From the NCBI RefSeq assembly GCF_002797935.1, contig NZ_PGER01000001.1, forward strand, positions 3,968,001 to 4,032,000: a DNA stretch of 64,000 bases, written 5' to 3'. How positions within the stretch are numbered: the stretch's first letter is position 1; the number at the start of each line of letters is the position of its first letter. The notes under the pieces were generated by a model, which was not told the DNA's origin, did not search any database, and saw nothing but the letters and a program-made list of their open reading frames with translations. Shown piece by piece: positions 25,515 through 34,361 of this stretch. The translations under genes and the position numbers were made by a program. Source of the DNA: Flavobacterium sp. 1. GTDB lineage: Bacteria; Bacteroidota; Bacteroidia; Flavobacteriales; Flavobacteriaceae.

Positions 25515-26042
25515 ATGCTATTAAAAAATATAGAAACCGCGCTGAATAAACAAATCCGAATTGAGGCAGAATCCTCTCAAATTTATCTTTCAATGGCTTG
25601 TTGGTCTGAGGTAAACGGACTGGAAGGAATTGCCCAATTTATGTATGCTCAATCTGATGAAGAGCGTTTACACATGCTGAAATTAATAAAGTATATTAAT
25701 GAACGTGGCGGTCATGCTCAAGTTACCGACCTGAAAGCACCAAAAACGACTTACGAAACCTTCAAAGGAATGTTTGAAGAATTATATAAACACGAAATTT
25801 TTGTTTCAGAATCTATCAATGAGCTGGTTCATATCACTTTTCAGGAGAAAGACTATGCAACTCACAACTTTCTGCAATGGTATGTAGCCGAGCAAATTGA
25901 AGAAGAAGCTACGGCCAAAACAATTTTGGACAAAATCAATTTGATTGGTGACGACAAAGGCGGATTGTATCTTTTTGACCGTGACATTCAGCAGCTTTCA
26001 GTTGTAAGCGCTGCTGCCAATAATGCTGCTGCTGCCAAATAA
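25515..26042 (+). CDS. ftn: Ferritin
   Basis: Iron-storage protein of 175 residues that assembles into a 24-mer shell. Ferroxidase-centre residues are visible: Glu in RIEAESSQIY (helix A) and the E-x-x-H pair in SDEERLHML (helix B), with later Glu and Gln residues in helices C/D (QEKDYATHNFLQWY, EQIEEEATA). The C-terminal tail is Ala/Asn-rich. It oxidises Fe2+ and stores Fe3+, protecting against oxidative damage. Single gene with a clear terminator. Confidence 0.95.
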   Translation: MLLKNIETALNKQIRIEAESSQIYLSMACWSEVNGLEGIAQFMYAQSDEERLHMLKLIKYINERGGHAQVTDLKAPKTTYETFKGMFEELYKHEIFVSESINELVHITFQEKDYATHNFLQWYVAEQIEEEATAKTILDKINLIGDDKGGLYLFDRDIQQLSVVSAAANNAAAAK

Positions 26043-26068
26043 TTAAGATACCTCTTAATAAATAATAT

Positions 26069-26106
26069 CCTCAAAATACAGTATATGTATTTTGAGGTTT
26101 TTTTTG
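26069..26106 (+). terminator. Rho-independent terminator
   Basis: CCTCAAAATAC/GTATTTTGAGG stem followed by eight or more T, 26 bases past the ferritin stop. Confidence 0.88.
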
Positions 26107-26149
26107 CTCCAAAAATGTTAAAGTTTATTTAGAATAGATAAAAACAACA

Positions 26150-26157
26150 TACATTTG
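26150..26157 (+). promoter_or_regulatory. -7 box of the Cys/Lys-rich gene
   Basis: TACATTTG matches TAnnTTTG, 64 bases upstream of the TTG at 26222. Confidence 0.55.
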
Positions 26158-26221
26158 CATTGGCTTTAAATTCTTTATACCAAAATTTCGAACAGATTCA
26201 TAACAATAATCCGCAGTTACC

Positions 26222-26448
26222 TTGAGCAAGAAAGAAAAAGAAAAGGAGAAAAAGGACAAGAAGAAAAAAAGGATAAAAAAGAAATCCTCAAAAAACTGAA
26301 AGCAGTCGAAAGTTGCAAATCAACCTGTATGTCCAGCTGTAAAGTGCCATCAAACTGCAAATCCAGCTGTTGCGAAAAATACAAGAAAAGCGAAAAAAAA
26401 CGCTGCAGCCGTTGTCCAATGTTTGATTTACTGAAAAAAACAGCATAG
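26222..26448 (+). pseudogene. Lys/Cys-rich small protein with an A-tract frameshift
   Basis: A TTG start reads MSKKEKEKEKKDKKKK and then runs off frame at a seven-A tract (about 26263-26269). The -1 frame continues in register as KKEILKKLKAVESC, then CKSTCMSSCK, CKSSCCEKYKK and CSRCPMFDLLKKTA before TAG at 26446. One extra A would give a single protein of about 75 residues: a basic N-terminus followed by ten Cys in pairs, suggestive of metal binding. The clean Cys pattern argues against random sequence. It may be a true mutation, a sequencing slip in the homopolymer, or a gene expressed by slippage. Confidence 0.55.
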
Positions 26449-26555
26449 TTGTTAGTTAATTGTTGTCGGTTTGTTTGACGGTGAATAATTTGTTATTCCC
26501 TTTGTCAAAAGACCATTTTAAAAGAACCAACTCAATATGAATATATAGTAATAAA

Positions 26556-26590
26556 TAAAAAGTGTTCGCAAATTGCGAACACTTTTTTTA
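26556..26590. terminator. Bidirectional terminator
   Basis: AGTGTTCGCAA/TTGCGAACACT stem flanked by A tracts on the left and T tracts on the right, between the Cys-rich gene (plus) and ssb (minus). Confidence 0.85.
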
Positions 26591-26613
26591 TGCAAAAAAT
26601 TAGAGATTAAGCC

Positions 26614-26937
26614 TTACTTCCCTAGCAACATAATTTCGCTTACGACCACTTCGGTGATATAGCGTTTGTCTCCGTTTTTGTCATCGTAGCTTCTGTGGGT
26701 AAGTTTACCGTCTATGGCGACTTGTTTGCCTTTGGTTACGTATTTCTCTATAATCTCGGCGGTTTTTCCCCAAGCGACTACGGTATGCCATTCGGTTTGG
26801 TCCACACGTTCTCCTTTGTCGTTTTTGTAACTGTCGTTGGTGGCAATTGTTAAATTAGCTAATTTTTTTCCTCCCTCAAAAGATTTGATGATTGGATCGT
26901 TTCCTGCATTCCCGATTAATTGAACTCTGTTTTTCAT
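26614..26937 (-). CDS. ssb: Short single-stranded DNA-binding protein
   Basis: A 107-residue OB-fold protein: MKNRVQLIGNAGNDPIIKSF, NLTIATNDSYKND, TEWHTVVAWGKTAEI and the KGKQVAIDGKLTHRSYDD strand. It binds single-stranded DNA as a tetramer. The protein ends right after the OB fold (SEIMLLGK) and lacks the flexible tail and acidic DDDIPF-like tip that main SSBs use to recruit partner enzymes. It is therefore probably a secondary SSB. Lone gene with a terminator shared with the convergent gene. Confidence 0.9.
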   Translation of the reverse strand: MKNRVQLIGNAGNDPIIKSFEGGKKLANLTIATNDSYKNDKGERVDQTEWHTVVAWGKTAEIIEKYVTKGKQVAIDGKLTHRSYDDKNGDKRYITEVVVSEIMLLGK

Positions 26938-27124
26938 GGCGTGTAAATTTAAATGTTAGTGTGTATATGATTTTTTTGAAATTGAAATTTGCAATTGTTA
27001 TTGCTATTGCATTGTTTCATTTCGACTTGGCAAAGATGCGACGGCTTGCAAAACTTATTCGGTTGCTAACTGCTTACTTTCGGTTGTAATTATTTGTAAC
27101 CGTTTGTAAATGGAAATTTTTGAG

Positions 27125-27132
27125 TATATTTG
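27125..27132 (+). promoter_or_regulatory. -7 box of the lipoprotein gene
   Basis: TATATTTG fits TAnnTTTG, 38 bases before the ATG at 27171. Confidence 0.5.
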
Positions 27133-27170
27133 AGAGGTTGTCTCAATTTGTCTAATATAAAAGTTTGGTT

Positions 27171-27638
27171 ATGAAGAAAATAATATTAATTTTTATTCTA
27201 ATGTTTTTGCAAAGTTGCAATGGAAAATTAGAGAGTTCGACACTAGAAATCATTAATAATTATTCATTTAATTCAGCAATTTCAAACTCTGATAAAATAA
27301 TAATTAGACAAAAAAAGGCAAATCAAACTGAAGCAAACAGAGATGAAGCTTGCTTTGAAAATAAATCAATCTTTGAAACAGAGAAAACTGAAAGAATTGA
27401 AAGTTTTAAAAAATTGTTTGAAAACTCAAAATATACTGATTATTGTTGTTGTCCTGAAACCAATTATTCAATTGATTTTTATAAAAAATCAGAGAAAATC
27501 GTTTCTTTTTTTGCAGACACCTCTCAGAACAAAAATAAAGTTCGTGTTTTTGAAAGTAATTTTCAGTACTCATATTTAATTGATAAAAATAAGTGGAACC
27601 TTTTCTTGAATCAAATTAAAGTTAAAAGGCAAAACTAA
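27171..27638 (+). CDS. Putative lipoprotein
   Basis: A 155-residue protein whose N-terminus MKKIILIFILMFLQSCNGK carries a lipobox (L-Q-S-C), so it should be lipidated and attached to a membrane. The mature part has a triple-Cys cluster (YCCCPETN) and is otherwise charged. I choose the ATG at 27171 over the TTG two codons upstream because it gives the standard signal. No known domain. The following small gene starts 18 bases after, so the two are probably co-transcribed. Confidence 0.65.
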   Translation: MKKIILIFILMFLQSCNGKLESSTLEIINNYSFNSAISNSDKIIIRQKKANQTEANRDEACFENKSIFETEKTERIESFKKLFENSKYTDYCCCPETNYSIDFYKKSEKIVSFFADTSQNKNKVRVFESNFQYSYLIDKNKWNLFLNQIKVKRQN

Positions 27639-27656
27639 TATCAACAGCTAACGCAT

Positions 27657-27986
27657 ATGAAAATCATAAGAACAAACCCATTATTTGAACTCTATATCGA
27701 AAATAATGCTTTAATAATTAACAATACACAACATTCAAAAGACAATAAACGCATAAAGATAGAGGATATTGAAAGTGTTGAACTTATTCGGGAGTTGAGT
27801 TTTTGGAATAAAATTATAGAAGTAACATTTGGATTTTTTGTTCCAGCTAAGTCTGAATTATTAAGGATTAAGTTTGAAGATAGTTTTAAAGATATATTAG
27901 TAACTGATTGTGATTCTAAGAAAGTAAAAAGTTTGGTTTATGAAGTAAATTTGTTGATTATAAAAACACAAAACCATAATCACTAA
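27657..27986 (+). CDS. Small protein of unknown function
   Basis: A 109-residue protein. It alternates short beta-like strands (FELYIENNALIINN, KRIKIEDIESVELI) with a hydrophobic stretch (NKIIEVTFGFFVPA) and ends in a helix. The strand pattern resembles small PH-like domains, but this is a weak guess. There is no signal peptide. It probably shares a transcript with the lipoprotein gene before it. Confidence 0.5.
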   Translation: MKIIRTNPLFELYIENNALIINNTQHSKDNKRIKIEDIESVELIRELSFWNKIIEVTFGFFVPAKSELLRIKFEDSFKDILVTDCDSKKVKSLVYEVNLLIIKTQNHNH

Positions 27987-27988
27987 AC

Positions 27989-28050
27989 TAGCCCTGATGG
28001 AGCCGATATCCTCGTAACGGAGTGGAGAGATAAAGGCGACAGCAGGAATC
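27989..28050 (+). repeat. Intergenic hairpin repeat, divergent copy D
   Basis: TAGCCCTGATGG, then ATATCCTC, a short hairpin, GAGAGATA, and AGCAGGAATCC. The layout parallels copy B (61924-62002): TAGCCC, GAT.G, a hairpin closed by ATCC/GAT, then a G-rich end. Sequence identity is limited, so membership is tentative. Confidence 0.35.
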
Positions 28051-28121
28051 CATGCCTACAAATAAAGCCTAATAATTCGCTCCAAAAAATGAAATGATGT
28101 TGAATATAAAACGATAATAGT

Positions 28122-28475
28122 ATGAAAACCTGCCTTGAATGTGGAGATCCAATCGTGGGCCGCGAAGACAAAAAGTTCTGCAGTGATGGCTGCCGAAATG
28201 CCTACAACAACAAAATAAATAAGGACAGCACGAATTATATGCGCAATATCAACAACAAATTGCGTAAAAATTACCGAATTTTGTCAGAGCTGAATTCGAA
28301 TGCCGATGGAAAATCCAAAACAACCCGAGCCAAATTGATGAGCAAGGGATTTGATTTTGAGTTTTTCACCAATGTTTTGAATACCAAATCGGGAAATACC
28401 TACTATTTCCTGTATGACCAAGGCTATATGGTTTTGGAGAATGATTTTTATATGCTAGTTAAAAAAGATATTTAA
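28122..28475 (+). CDS. Zinc-ribbon protein (DUF2116-like)
   Basis: A 117-residue cytoplasmic protein. The N-terminus has a zinc ribbon, CLECGDPIVGREDKKFCSDG followed by CRNAY, giving Cys pairs C-x2-C and C-x3-C. The middle is a basic helix (NINNKLRKNYRILSEL). The C-terminal half has a compact aromatic part (YYFLYDQGYMVLEN). Similar proteins are widespread in flavobacteria without a known role; nucleic-acid binding is plausible. It starts 12 bases before the M28 gene region and may be its operon partner. Confidence 0.7.
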   Translation: MKTCLECGDPIVGREDKKFCSDGCRNAYNNKINKDSTNYMRNINNKLRKNYRILSELNSNADGKSKTTRAKLMSKGFDFEFFTNVLNTKSGNTYYFLYDQGYMVLENDFYMLVKKDI

Positions 28476-28487
28476 TACCCTCAAATA

Positions 28488-30875
28488 ATGAAAAAAAATT
28501 ACTCCTCTCTTATAACTGTTGTTCTCATAGCAGGGATTTTGACCTTTTTATTTGCTTTCCTAACGCCGTCTTGGTCGCCTAATGAGGAAGAAAAAGTTAT
28601 GGAGTTTTCGACTAGCAGAGCTTTGGAACATATTACAGCAATGACCAAAGAACCGCATTATGTAGGCACAAAAAACCACGAGACCGTTGCCAATTATATT
28701 ATCAAGGAACTGCAAAAACTGGGTTTGGAAACTACGGCTCAGGAAGGTTTTACGCTGAGTGACTGGGGAAATCTTGTAAAATCCAAAAATATCATGTGCC
28801 GTATTGAAGGGAGCGCAAACGGCAAAGCTTTGCTCCTGCTCTCTCATTATGACAGCGCACCGCATTCGTTTTCGCTTGGGGCGAGTGACGATGCCTCGGG
28901 TGTGGCAACTATTTTGGAAGGTGTTCGCGCTTTTTTGAATGCTAAAACAAAAAACAAAAACGATATCATTATTCTATTTACCGATGCGGAGGAACTGGGC
29001 TTGAACGGCGCAGCACTTTTTGTAACCCAACATCAATGGGCTAAGGAAGTTGGACTGGTTTTGAATTTCGAAGCCAGAGGTTCTTCAGGGCCGAGTTATA
29101 TGCTGATGGAAACCAACAAAGGAAATGCAGGTTTGGTAAAGGAATTTGCTAAAGCTGGAGCAACCTATCCAGTTTCGAATTCACTGATGTACAGTATTTA
29201 CAAAATGCTGCCGAATGATACCGATTTAACGGTTTTTAGAGAGCAAGGAGATATTCAGGGATTTAACTTTGCTTTTATCGATGGTCATTTTAATTACCAT
29301 ACACAACAGGACGATGTCGCTCATTTAGACAAAAGTACACTAAAACATCAAGGTTCTTACTTAATGCCATTGCTGAATTATTTCTCGAATGCCGATTTGA
29401 ATGCCACGGCTTCGACTGCAGATGATGTTTATTTCACAATCCCTTTTACGTTCATCAGTTATCCTTTTGACTGGGTATTACCGATGACGCTGATTGCTAC
29501 GGGTCTGCTTATTGTATTGGTGTTTTTGGGTAAAGTCAAAAGAATGCTGAAACTGAATGATATCATGAAAGGCTTTTTCCCGTTTTTGGGTGCTTTAATT
29601 TTCACCGGACTGATTACATATTACGGCTGGAAAGGATTACTGCTGTTGAATCCGCAGTACAATGATTTGCTCAACGGATTTACCTACAACGGACACGATT
29701 ATATTGTGGCCTTCATATTGATGAGCCTTTCGATTTGTTTTTTCTTTTATCAGATCGCCTCGAAGCCAAAAGTAACGATGAACCATTATGTGATTCCGCT
29801 AATCTTTTGGATTGTGCTGAATGGTTTTCTTGCCAACAGTCTCCCAGGTGCAGGGTTCCTGATTATTCCAGTGTATTTTGGACTAATTTCTTTTGCGTTT
29901 TTTATCTTTAGCCAAAGATCCAATTGGATTGTAAACCTCATTTGCAGTATTCCCGCTTTGTTGATTATTGCTCCGTTTATCCAGATGTTCCCGATAGGTT
30001 TAGGATTGAAAGTGCTGTTTGGAAGCGCAATTTTGACGGTTTTGGCATTTGTATTGCTGTTGCCGGTTTTTGGGGCTTTTACCAAAAAAGGAAGCTGGTC
30101 ATTGTTATTCTTCTTGACTGCTGTACTATTTTTAGCGAAAGCGCAATATCATTCGGGTTACGAGTTGGGCGAAGCCAAATCCAACAGTTTGGTCTATCTC
30201 TATAATGCTGATACCAACAAAGCTCATTGGTTGACTTATGATACCAATCTAGATTCCTGGACGAAAAATTATCTTGGTGAAAAGCCAAAAGGCGCAAAAA
30301 TATTCAATGATTTAAAGTTATTCAGCAAATACAATTCGGAGTTCACTTATGCTTCTGAAGCGCCAGACAAAAGAATTGCTGGGCCAACTATTACTTTCCT
30401 AAAAGACAGCGTGGTCGGTTTCAAAAGATATTTAAAAATACAGATTACCCCAAACCGAAAGGTCAACCGCTATGACATTTTTGCCAATGAAATTATGAGG
30501 TTTTTTAATTTTAAAGCCAATGGCGCAACAACTTTGGGACAAAAAGGAACGGAATTAGAAAGAGGCGGTAAAAAACTGTTGAGCTATTATGTTGTCAATA
30601 ACGAACCGCTGGTATTACAGTTCACCATCAACAGAGCCACTGTTCTAGATATGCATGTCATGGAAAGCTCTTTTGACTTGATGACCAATCAGTTGTTTAG
30701 CATGACTCCAAGAGAAGACTGGATGATGCCAACACCTTTTGTATTGAATGATGCAATAATCATTACCCAAAAATTAAAACAAACTCCGAAATTCGTAGCG
30801 CCTGTTGTAAATCCTGTGGCAGTAAAACCGGAATTGGCTGATAGTTTAAAGGTGGTGAAGGATAGTTTACGATAA
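28488..30875 (+). CDS. M28-family membrane aminopeptidase
   Basis: A 795-residue protein with an N-terminal membrane anchor (residues 7-27), an extracytoplasmic M28 zinc-peptidase domain (about 45-300) and then about eight membrane helices to residue 560, ending in a soluble C-terminal domain. Metal ligands of the M28 family can be seen: His in LSHYDSAP, bridging Asp in SDDASG, the Glu pair in DAEELG, Glu in NFEARG and His in NYHTQQDD. This layout resembles ER Fxna-like peptidases and is common in Bacteroidetes. It likely trims exported peptides. It starts 12 bases after the zinc-ribbon gene. Confidence 0.88.
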   Translation: MKKNYSSLITVVLIAGILTFLFAFLTPSWSPNEEEKVMEFSTSRALEHITAMTKEPHYVGTKNHETVANYIIKELQKLGLETTAQEGFTLSDWGNLVKSKNIMCRIEGSANGKALLLLSHYDSAPHSFSLGASDDASGVATILEGVRAFLNAKTKNKNDIIILFTDAEELGLNGAALFVTQHQWAKEVGLVLNFEARGSSGPSYMLMETNKGNAGLVKEFAKAGATYPVSNSLMYSIYKMLPNDTDLTVFREQGDIQGFNFAFIDGHFNYHTQQDDVAHLDKSTLKHQGSYLMPLLNYFSNADLNATASTADDVYFTIPFTFISYPFDWVLPMTLIATGLLIVLVFLGKVKRMLKLNDIMKGFFPFLGALIFTGLITYYGWKGLLLLNPQYNDLLNGFTYNGHDYIVAFILMSLSICFFFYQIASKPKVTMNHYVIPLIFWIVLNGFLANSLPGAGFLIIPVYFGLISFAFFIFSQRSNWIVNLICSIPALLIIAPFIQMFPIGLGLKVLFGSAILTVLAFVLLLPVFGAFTKKGSWSLLFFLTAVLFLAKAQYHSGYELGEAKSNSLVYLYNADTNKAHWLTYDTNLDSWTKNYLGEKPKGAKIFNDLKLFSKYNSEFTYASEAPDKRIAGPTITFLKDSVVGFKRYLKIQITPNRKVNRYDIFANEIMRFFNFKANGATTLGQKGTELERGGKKLLSYYVVNNEPLVLQFTINRATVLDMHVMESSFDLMTNQLFSMTPREDWMMPTPFVLNDAIIITQKLKQTPKFVAPVVNPVAVKPELADSLKVVKDSLR

Positions 30876-30897
30876 AAGTTCTCTCGCAGAGATACAC

Positions 30898-30966
30898 AAA
30901 GAAAAAACACAGAGATTTGCAAAAAATAATTTATAACCCTTTGCGAATCTCTGTGTTTTTTCTTTA
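30898..30966. terminator. Long imperfect hairpin between convergent genes
   Basis: AAAGAAAAAACACAGAGATT on the left pairs with GAATCTCTGTGTTTTTTCTTT on the right with a few mismatches, and TTTGCAAA/CTTTGCG lies near the loop. It separates the convergent M28 and M1 genes and could terminate both. It also resembles the CAGATT-type repeats. Confidence 0.55.
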
Positions 30967-30984
30967 TAAAACTTTGCGAAACAG

Positions 30985-32901
30985 TTATCGCTTTATAAAT
31001 TTTAATTGCTGTGAGCCGATATCGGTTTTTACTTTCATTAAATAAACACCCGAAGCCCATGAACTGACATCCCAACTAGTTACAGTATTTGTTGCTTTTA
31101 TTTTTTGACCAGCCATATTGTAAAATTGTATTTTTTCGACAATTATTCCACTGGGAATGTCAAGCGAAAGAATATTATTGGCTGGGTTTAGGAATAATTG
31201 TGCTGCGGTCAATTCGAATTTTTTGGAAGATAAAGTTGTCGTGTTGCTTTTGGAAATAATATTTTTTTCAGGATCAAATGTGATGTCTGTAATTGTAAAA
31301 GGGACGTTTTCTGTAAAAATTTCTCCATTAAACGTATTGTTCAAAACCAAATCCAATTGCTGGCCTCCAGTTCCAAAAACCCTAATAGGAACGGGCATCT
31401 CAAAATAGGAAACCGAAGCATCTGATTGCGTTTGATTAATCGTAAATTTGGCTTGACCACTACCTAAATTTTGAGCAGCAATAGTGTAAATTGGATAGCC
31501 CTGTTTGTAAATCCAGTCATTAAAAAATTCAGCCAGACTATTGCCGTAAACAGCTTCCAAATGCGATTGCAGATCAGCAGTTTTAGCATATTTATAGGCG
31601 AGATTTAGGTCTTTCAAGTAATTTTTTACTCCTTGAAAAAACAAAGCATCGCCCATTTTAAAACGAAGCATATTAAGTACCATAGCGCCTTTATCATAAG
31701 TTAATCGGGAGCTAAAAATTCTATCTACATCTGAAAGTTCCGTATCTGTTACATACACAGCTCCATTGGTTTTGGAAGTAATACTGCTGATCATTTTATT
31801 CTTTTCTGAAATAAAAGCATTTTTGCCGTCAAAATTTTCGATAACCAGCGAAGCGACATAAGTGGCAAAACCTTCGTTGAGCCAAATATCATTCCAAGCA
31901 CCACAAGTGATTTTGTCGCCAAACCATTGATGGGCCATTTCATGAGCGATTAAGTCTCTTCCAAAACTATTCATAAAAGAAACCGTAGTGTGTTCCATTC
32001 CACCACTCCATTCAAACTGAGCATGTCCGTATTTCTCGGCATGAAAAGGGTATATTTCAAAAAGGCTTTCGTATAAATTTAAAATCAATGGCGTTTGATC
32101 TAATTGTGTTTTTACCGATGCCAAAGTTTCGGGATAGATATAGTTGATTATTGGATATTGATTGGGTGCAGTTCCTCCTTGTTGACTGTATACGCTATAA
32201 TTAGTTACAGCTATGGCAACAAGATAAGCAGGAATTGGGTAGCCATGATGAAAATGGGTGGTTTTGCTGACTCCATTAATTACTGGGACTTCCGGTTCAA
32301 TACCATTTGAAACACTGACATATTGAGAAGGCGCCGTTATGTAAACATCGATTGCATCAATTTTATCATTTAAATCCTGTTTACATGGCCACCAGTCACG
32401 AGCACCGTAAGGTTCTGATAAAGTATATAAAATAGGAGAAGCGTTATGTACTGTCGTGATAAAAGCTTCCTGACCAATGGGAGGAGTACCGGAATACCGA
32501 ATTTCAACTGTTGTTGAAGCCCCCAAATTTAAAATGGCGGGCAAAGTAATGACTAATTCATTATTGGTATTTTGTACAAAGGCTATTGATACTCCGTTTT
32601 GAACAACGGTACTTACTATCAGTTTATTGGTTAAATCAAAAGTCACTGTGGAAAGATCAGACAGCGCGGTAAAAGTGCTGGTCACGATTCCTGAAATAAA
32701 ATATTTGGTTGGATCTACAGTAAATTCCAATTTTTGATAGGTAACATTATAGTTTAGCGTATTCGGATTAACGCTCAGGTTCATTTCCTTCGCCGCCATA
32801 TTTTGCTCAAGCTGCGCAATATTTAATGTTTGGCTTGCGCTTTTTTGTGCATAAGTCGAAATCATCAAAATCTGTACTATCAGCAAAAGGCTTTTTTTCA
32901 T
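30985..32901 (-). CDS. M1-family aminopeptidase with T9SS sorting domain
   Basis: A 638-residue secreted zinc metallopeptidase. It has an N-terminal signal (MKKSLLLIVQILMISTYAQ), the substrate-binding motif GGMEHTTV, and the zinc site HEMAHQWFG with the third ligand Glu in NEGFATY 18 residues after the second zinc-binding His. The last 75 residues are a type A sorting domain of the type 9 secretion system (LFLNPANNILSLDIPSG, then WASGVYLMKV), so the enzyme passes the outer membrane by T9SS and is released or surface-attached. The ATG at 32901 is preferred to 32934, which lies upstream of the -7 box. Confidence 0.92.
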   Translation of the reverse strand: MKKSLLLIVQILMISTYAQKSASQTLNIAQLEQNMAAKEMNLSVNPNTLNYNVTYQKLEFTVDPTKYFISGIVTSTFTALSDLSTVTFDLTNKLIVSTVVQNGVSIAFVQNTNNELVITLPAILNLGASTTVEIRYSGTPPIGQEAFITTVHNASPILYTLSEPYGARDWWPCKQDLNDKIDAIDVYITAPSQYVSVSNGIEPEVPVINGVSKTTHFHHGYPIPAYLVAIAVTNYSVYSQQGGTAPNQYPIINYIYPETLASVKTQLDQTPLILNLYESLFEIYPFHAEKYGHAQFEWSGGMEHTTVSFMNSFGRDLIAHEMAHQWFGDKITCGAWNDIWLNEGFATYVASLVIENFDGKNAFISEKNKMISSITSKTNGAVYVTDTELSDVDRIFSSRLTYDKGAMVLNMLRFKMGDALFFQGVKNYLKDLNLAYKYAKTADLQSHLEAVYGNSLAEFFNDWIYKQGYPIYTIAAQNLGSGQAKFTINQTQSDASVSYFEMPVPIRVFGTGGQQLDLVLNNTFNGEIFTENVPFTITDITFDPEKNIISKSNTTTLSSKKFELTAAQLFLNPANNILSLDIPSGIIVEKIQFYNMAGQKIKATNTVTSWDVSSWASGVYLMKVKTDIGSQQLKFIKR

Positions 32902-32921
32902 TTCAAATTCAATTAGTGTTC

Positions 32922-32929
32922 CAAATATA
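32922..32929 (-). promoter_or_regulatory. -7 box of the M1 peptidase gene
   Basis: On the minus strand, TATATTTG matches TAnnTTTG, 20 bases upstream of the ATG at 32901. Confidence 0.55.
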
Positions 32930-33099
32930 ATCAATGATTTTGTTTTAAACGCTTTCTAAGCAAATCACCTGTCATCTGCTTTTAAAACTATAATTTTTAG
33001 TTTGCTAAAAAAAATCCGTACTAAACTGTTTTATCCGTAGTATTAATGGCTGAAAATAACCCAACAACCAGAATAAATACTTTTTTTGTACAAAAAGAC

Positions 33100-33107
33100 T
33101 ATATTTG
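33100..33107 (+). promoter_or_regulatory. -7 box
   Basis: TATATTTG fits TAnnTTTG, 49 bases before the ATG of the small membrane protein gene at 33157. Confidence 0.5.
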
Positions 33108-33156
33108 AAATACTTTAAATTATCAAAAAACAATCATTTATAAATACAGTAATACA

Positions 33157-33636
33157 ATGGAAGCAGAATTCAAAGAAAAGCAAAAATTTACTCAATGGTG
33201 GTTATGGTTATTTTTAATCGGAATCGGAATTTTCCAAGTTTTTGCCCTTTCCAGCCAGTTAATTAAAGGAGAGTATTTTGGAGATAAACCAATGTCAAAT
33301 ATTGTATTAATTATCTTCACAATAATTCCATTCGGAATCATAATTTTGTTTTGGTATATAAAACTGGAAACAGAAATTGACAAAAAAGAAATACGGGTTA
33401 AGTTTACTCCTTTGGTCAAAAAAGCATTTAGATGGGAGGACATAAAAACAGCAACAGTTATACAATATAAGTTTGTAGGTTATGGAATCCGGTTATTTAC
33501 TTCTTATGGGACAGTTTATAATACCAAAGGAAATATGGGACTGGCGATTGAATTAAAAAGCGGAGAAAAGATCTTAATCGGCACACAAAGAGCTGATGAA
33601 TTAACCAAGAACATTGAAAAACATTTAGACCAATAA
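33157..33636 (+). CDS. Two-helix membrane protein with a PH-like tail
   Basis: A 159-residue protein with two membrane segments (residues 13-33, Trp-rich, and 48-68) followed by a soluble domain of alternating strands (ETEIDKKEIRVKFTPL, IRLFTSYGTVYN, LAIELKSGEKILIGTQ) and a C-terminal helix. This membrane-plus-beta layout resembles bacterial PH-like membrane proteins. No catalytic motif. Single gene; function unknown. Confidence 0.6.
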   Translation: MEAEFKEKQKFTQWWLWLFLIGIGIFQVFALSSQLIKGEYFGDKPMSNIVLIIFTIIPFGIIILFWYIKLETEIDKKEIRVKFTPLVKKAFRWEDIKTATVIQYKFVGYGIRLFTSYGTVYNTKGNMGLAIELKSGEKILIGTQRADELTKNIEKHLDQ

Positions 33637-33772
33637 GTTATAATTTAAATCCATTATCATTGTGTTTTGCAATTTCATGATAACAATAATGTAACTAATT
33701 TCAATAATTATGTAACAGTCTTCAGGCTCTCTAAAGCTAATTTAGCCATTATTAATTTTTAAAAAAAGAGAC

Positions 33773-34192
33773 ATGAAAACTAAAAGCATATTAATTGCAT
33801 TCTTGTTAAGTATCGGGTTATTTACAACATCTTGTAATTCCAGTGATGAAAACGAAGGAGATACATTAGCCCCAATAGAAGGGAAATGGGATATTGTAAA
33901 AGTCGGCACCAGCATTAATGGTGTTGAAACATTGTCTGATCCGCCTCAAAACACACCTGGTTGTAATCATGATTATATTGACCTAAAAATCAATAATACA
34001 TTAGTTTCAGGGGATTATAGTTCTACTGTTAGTCCTTGTGCATTAACAACTCAGTCAGGAACTTATTCCAGAGGAGACAGTAAAGTAACACTTGTTATAA
34101 ATGGCGCAAGTACGACTTATGACATTGTTAATCTTACACTTAGCGAATTAAAATTAAAAAATGGAAACGCTATCTCAGTTTACATCAGATAA
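33773..34192 (+). CDS. Lipocalin-like lipoprotein
   Basis: A 139-residue protein with a lipoprotein signal (MKTKSILIAFLLSIGLFTTSCN, lipobox T-T-S-C) followed by an acidic sorting-type stretch (SSDENEGD). The mature domain begins LAPIEGKWDIVKV, the G-x-W start typical of small Bacteroidetes lipocalin-like domains, and contains two Cys that could form a disulphide. It is expected on the periplasmic or outer face of a membrane. Ligand unknown. It has its own terminator. Confidence 0.75.
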   Translation: MKTKSILIAFLLSIGLFTTSCNSSDENEGDTLAPIEGKWDIVKVGTSINGVETLSDPPQNTPGCNHDYIDLKINNTLVSGDYSSTVSPCALTTQSGTYSRGDSKVTLVINGASTTYDIVNLTLSELKLKNGNAISVYIR

Positions 34193-34240
34193 TTTATTTA
34201 TTCTGGTGTTAAATCCTGCATCTTAAGAGATGAAAAACGA

Positions 34241-34277
34241 AACGGAAATGACTTTAAAAGTCATTTCCGTTTTTTTA
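34241..34277 (+). terminator. Rho-independent terminator
   Basis: The stem AACGGAAATGACT/AGTCATTTCCGTT is followed by a T run, 48 bases past the lipocalin-like gene. Confidence 0.88.
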
Positions 34278-34361
34278 TAGATTGAAGGACAATCGAAGTC
34301 AAAATATTGTGTTTGTATTGTTTTTTAGCAGAAATTTGCCAAATATTCAAAACACACTCAC

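Noticed and set aside
29786..30085. Minus-strand 99-residue frame inside the M28 gene
   Set aside because: It mirrors the membrane-helix region of the M28 protein and has no independent support.
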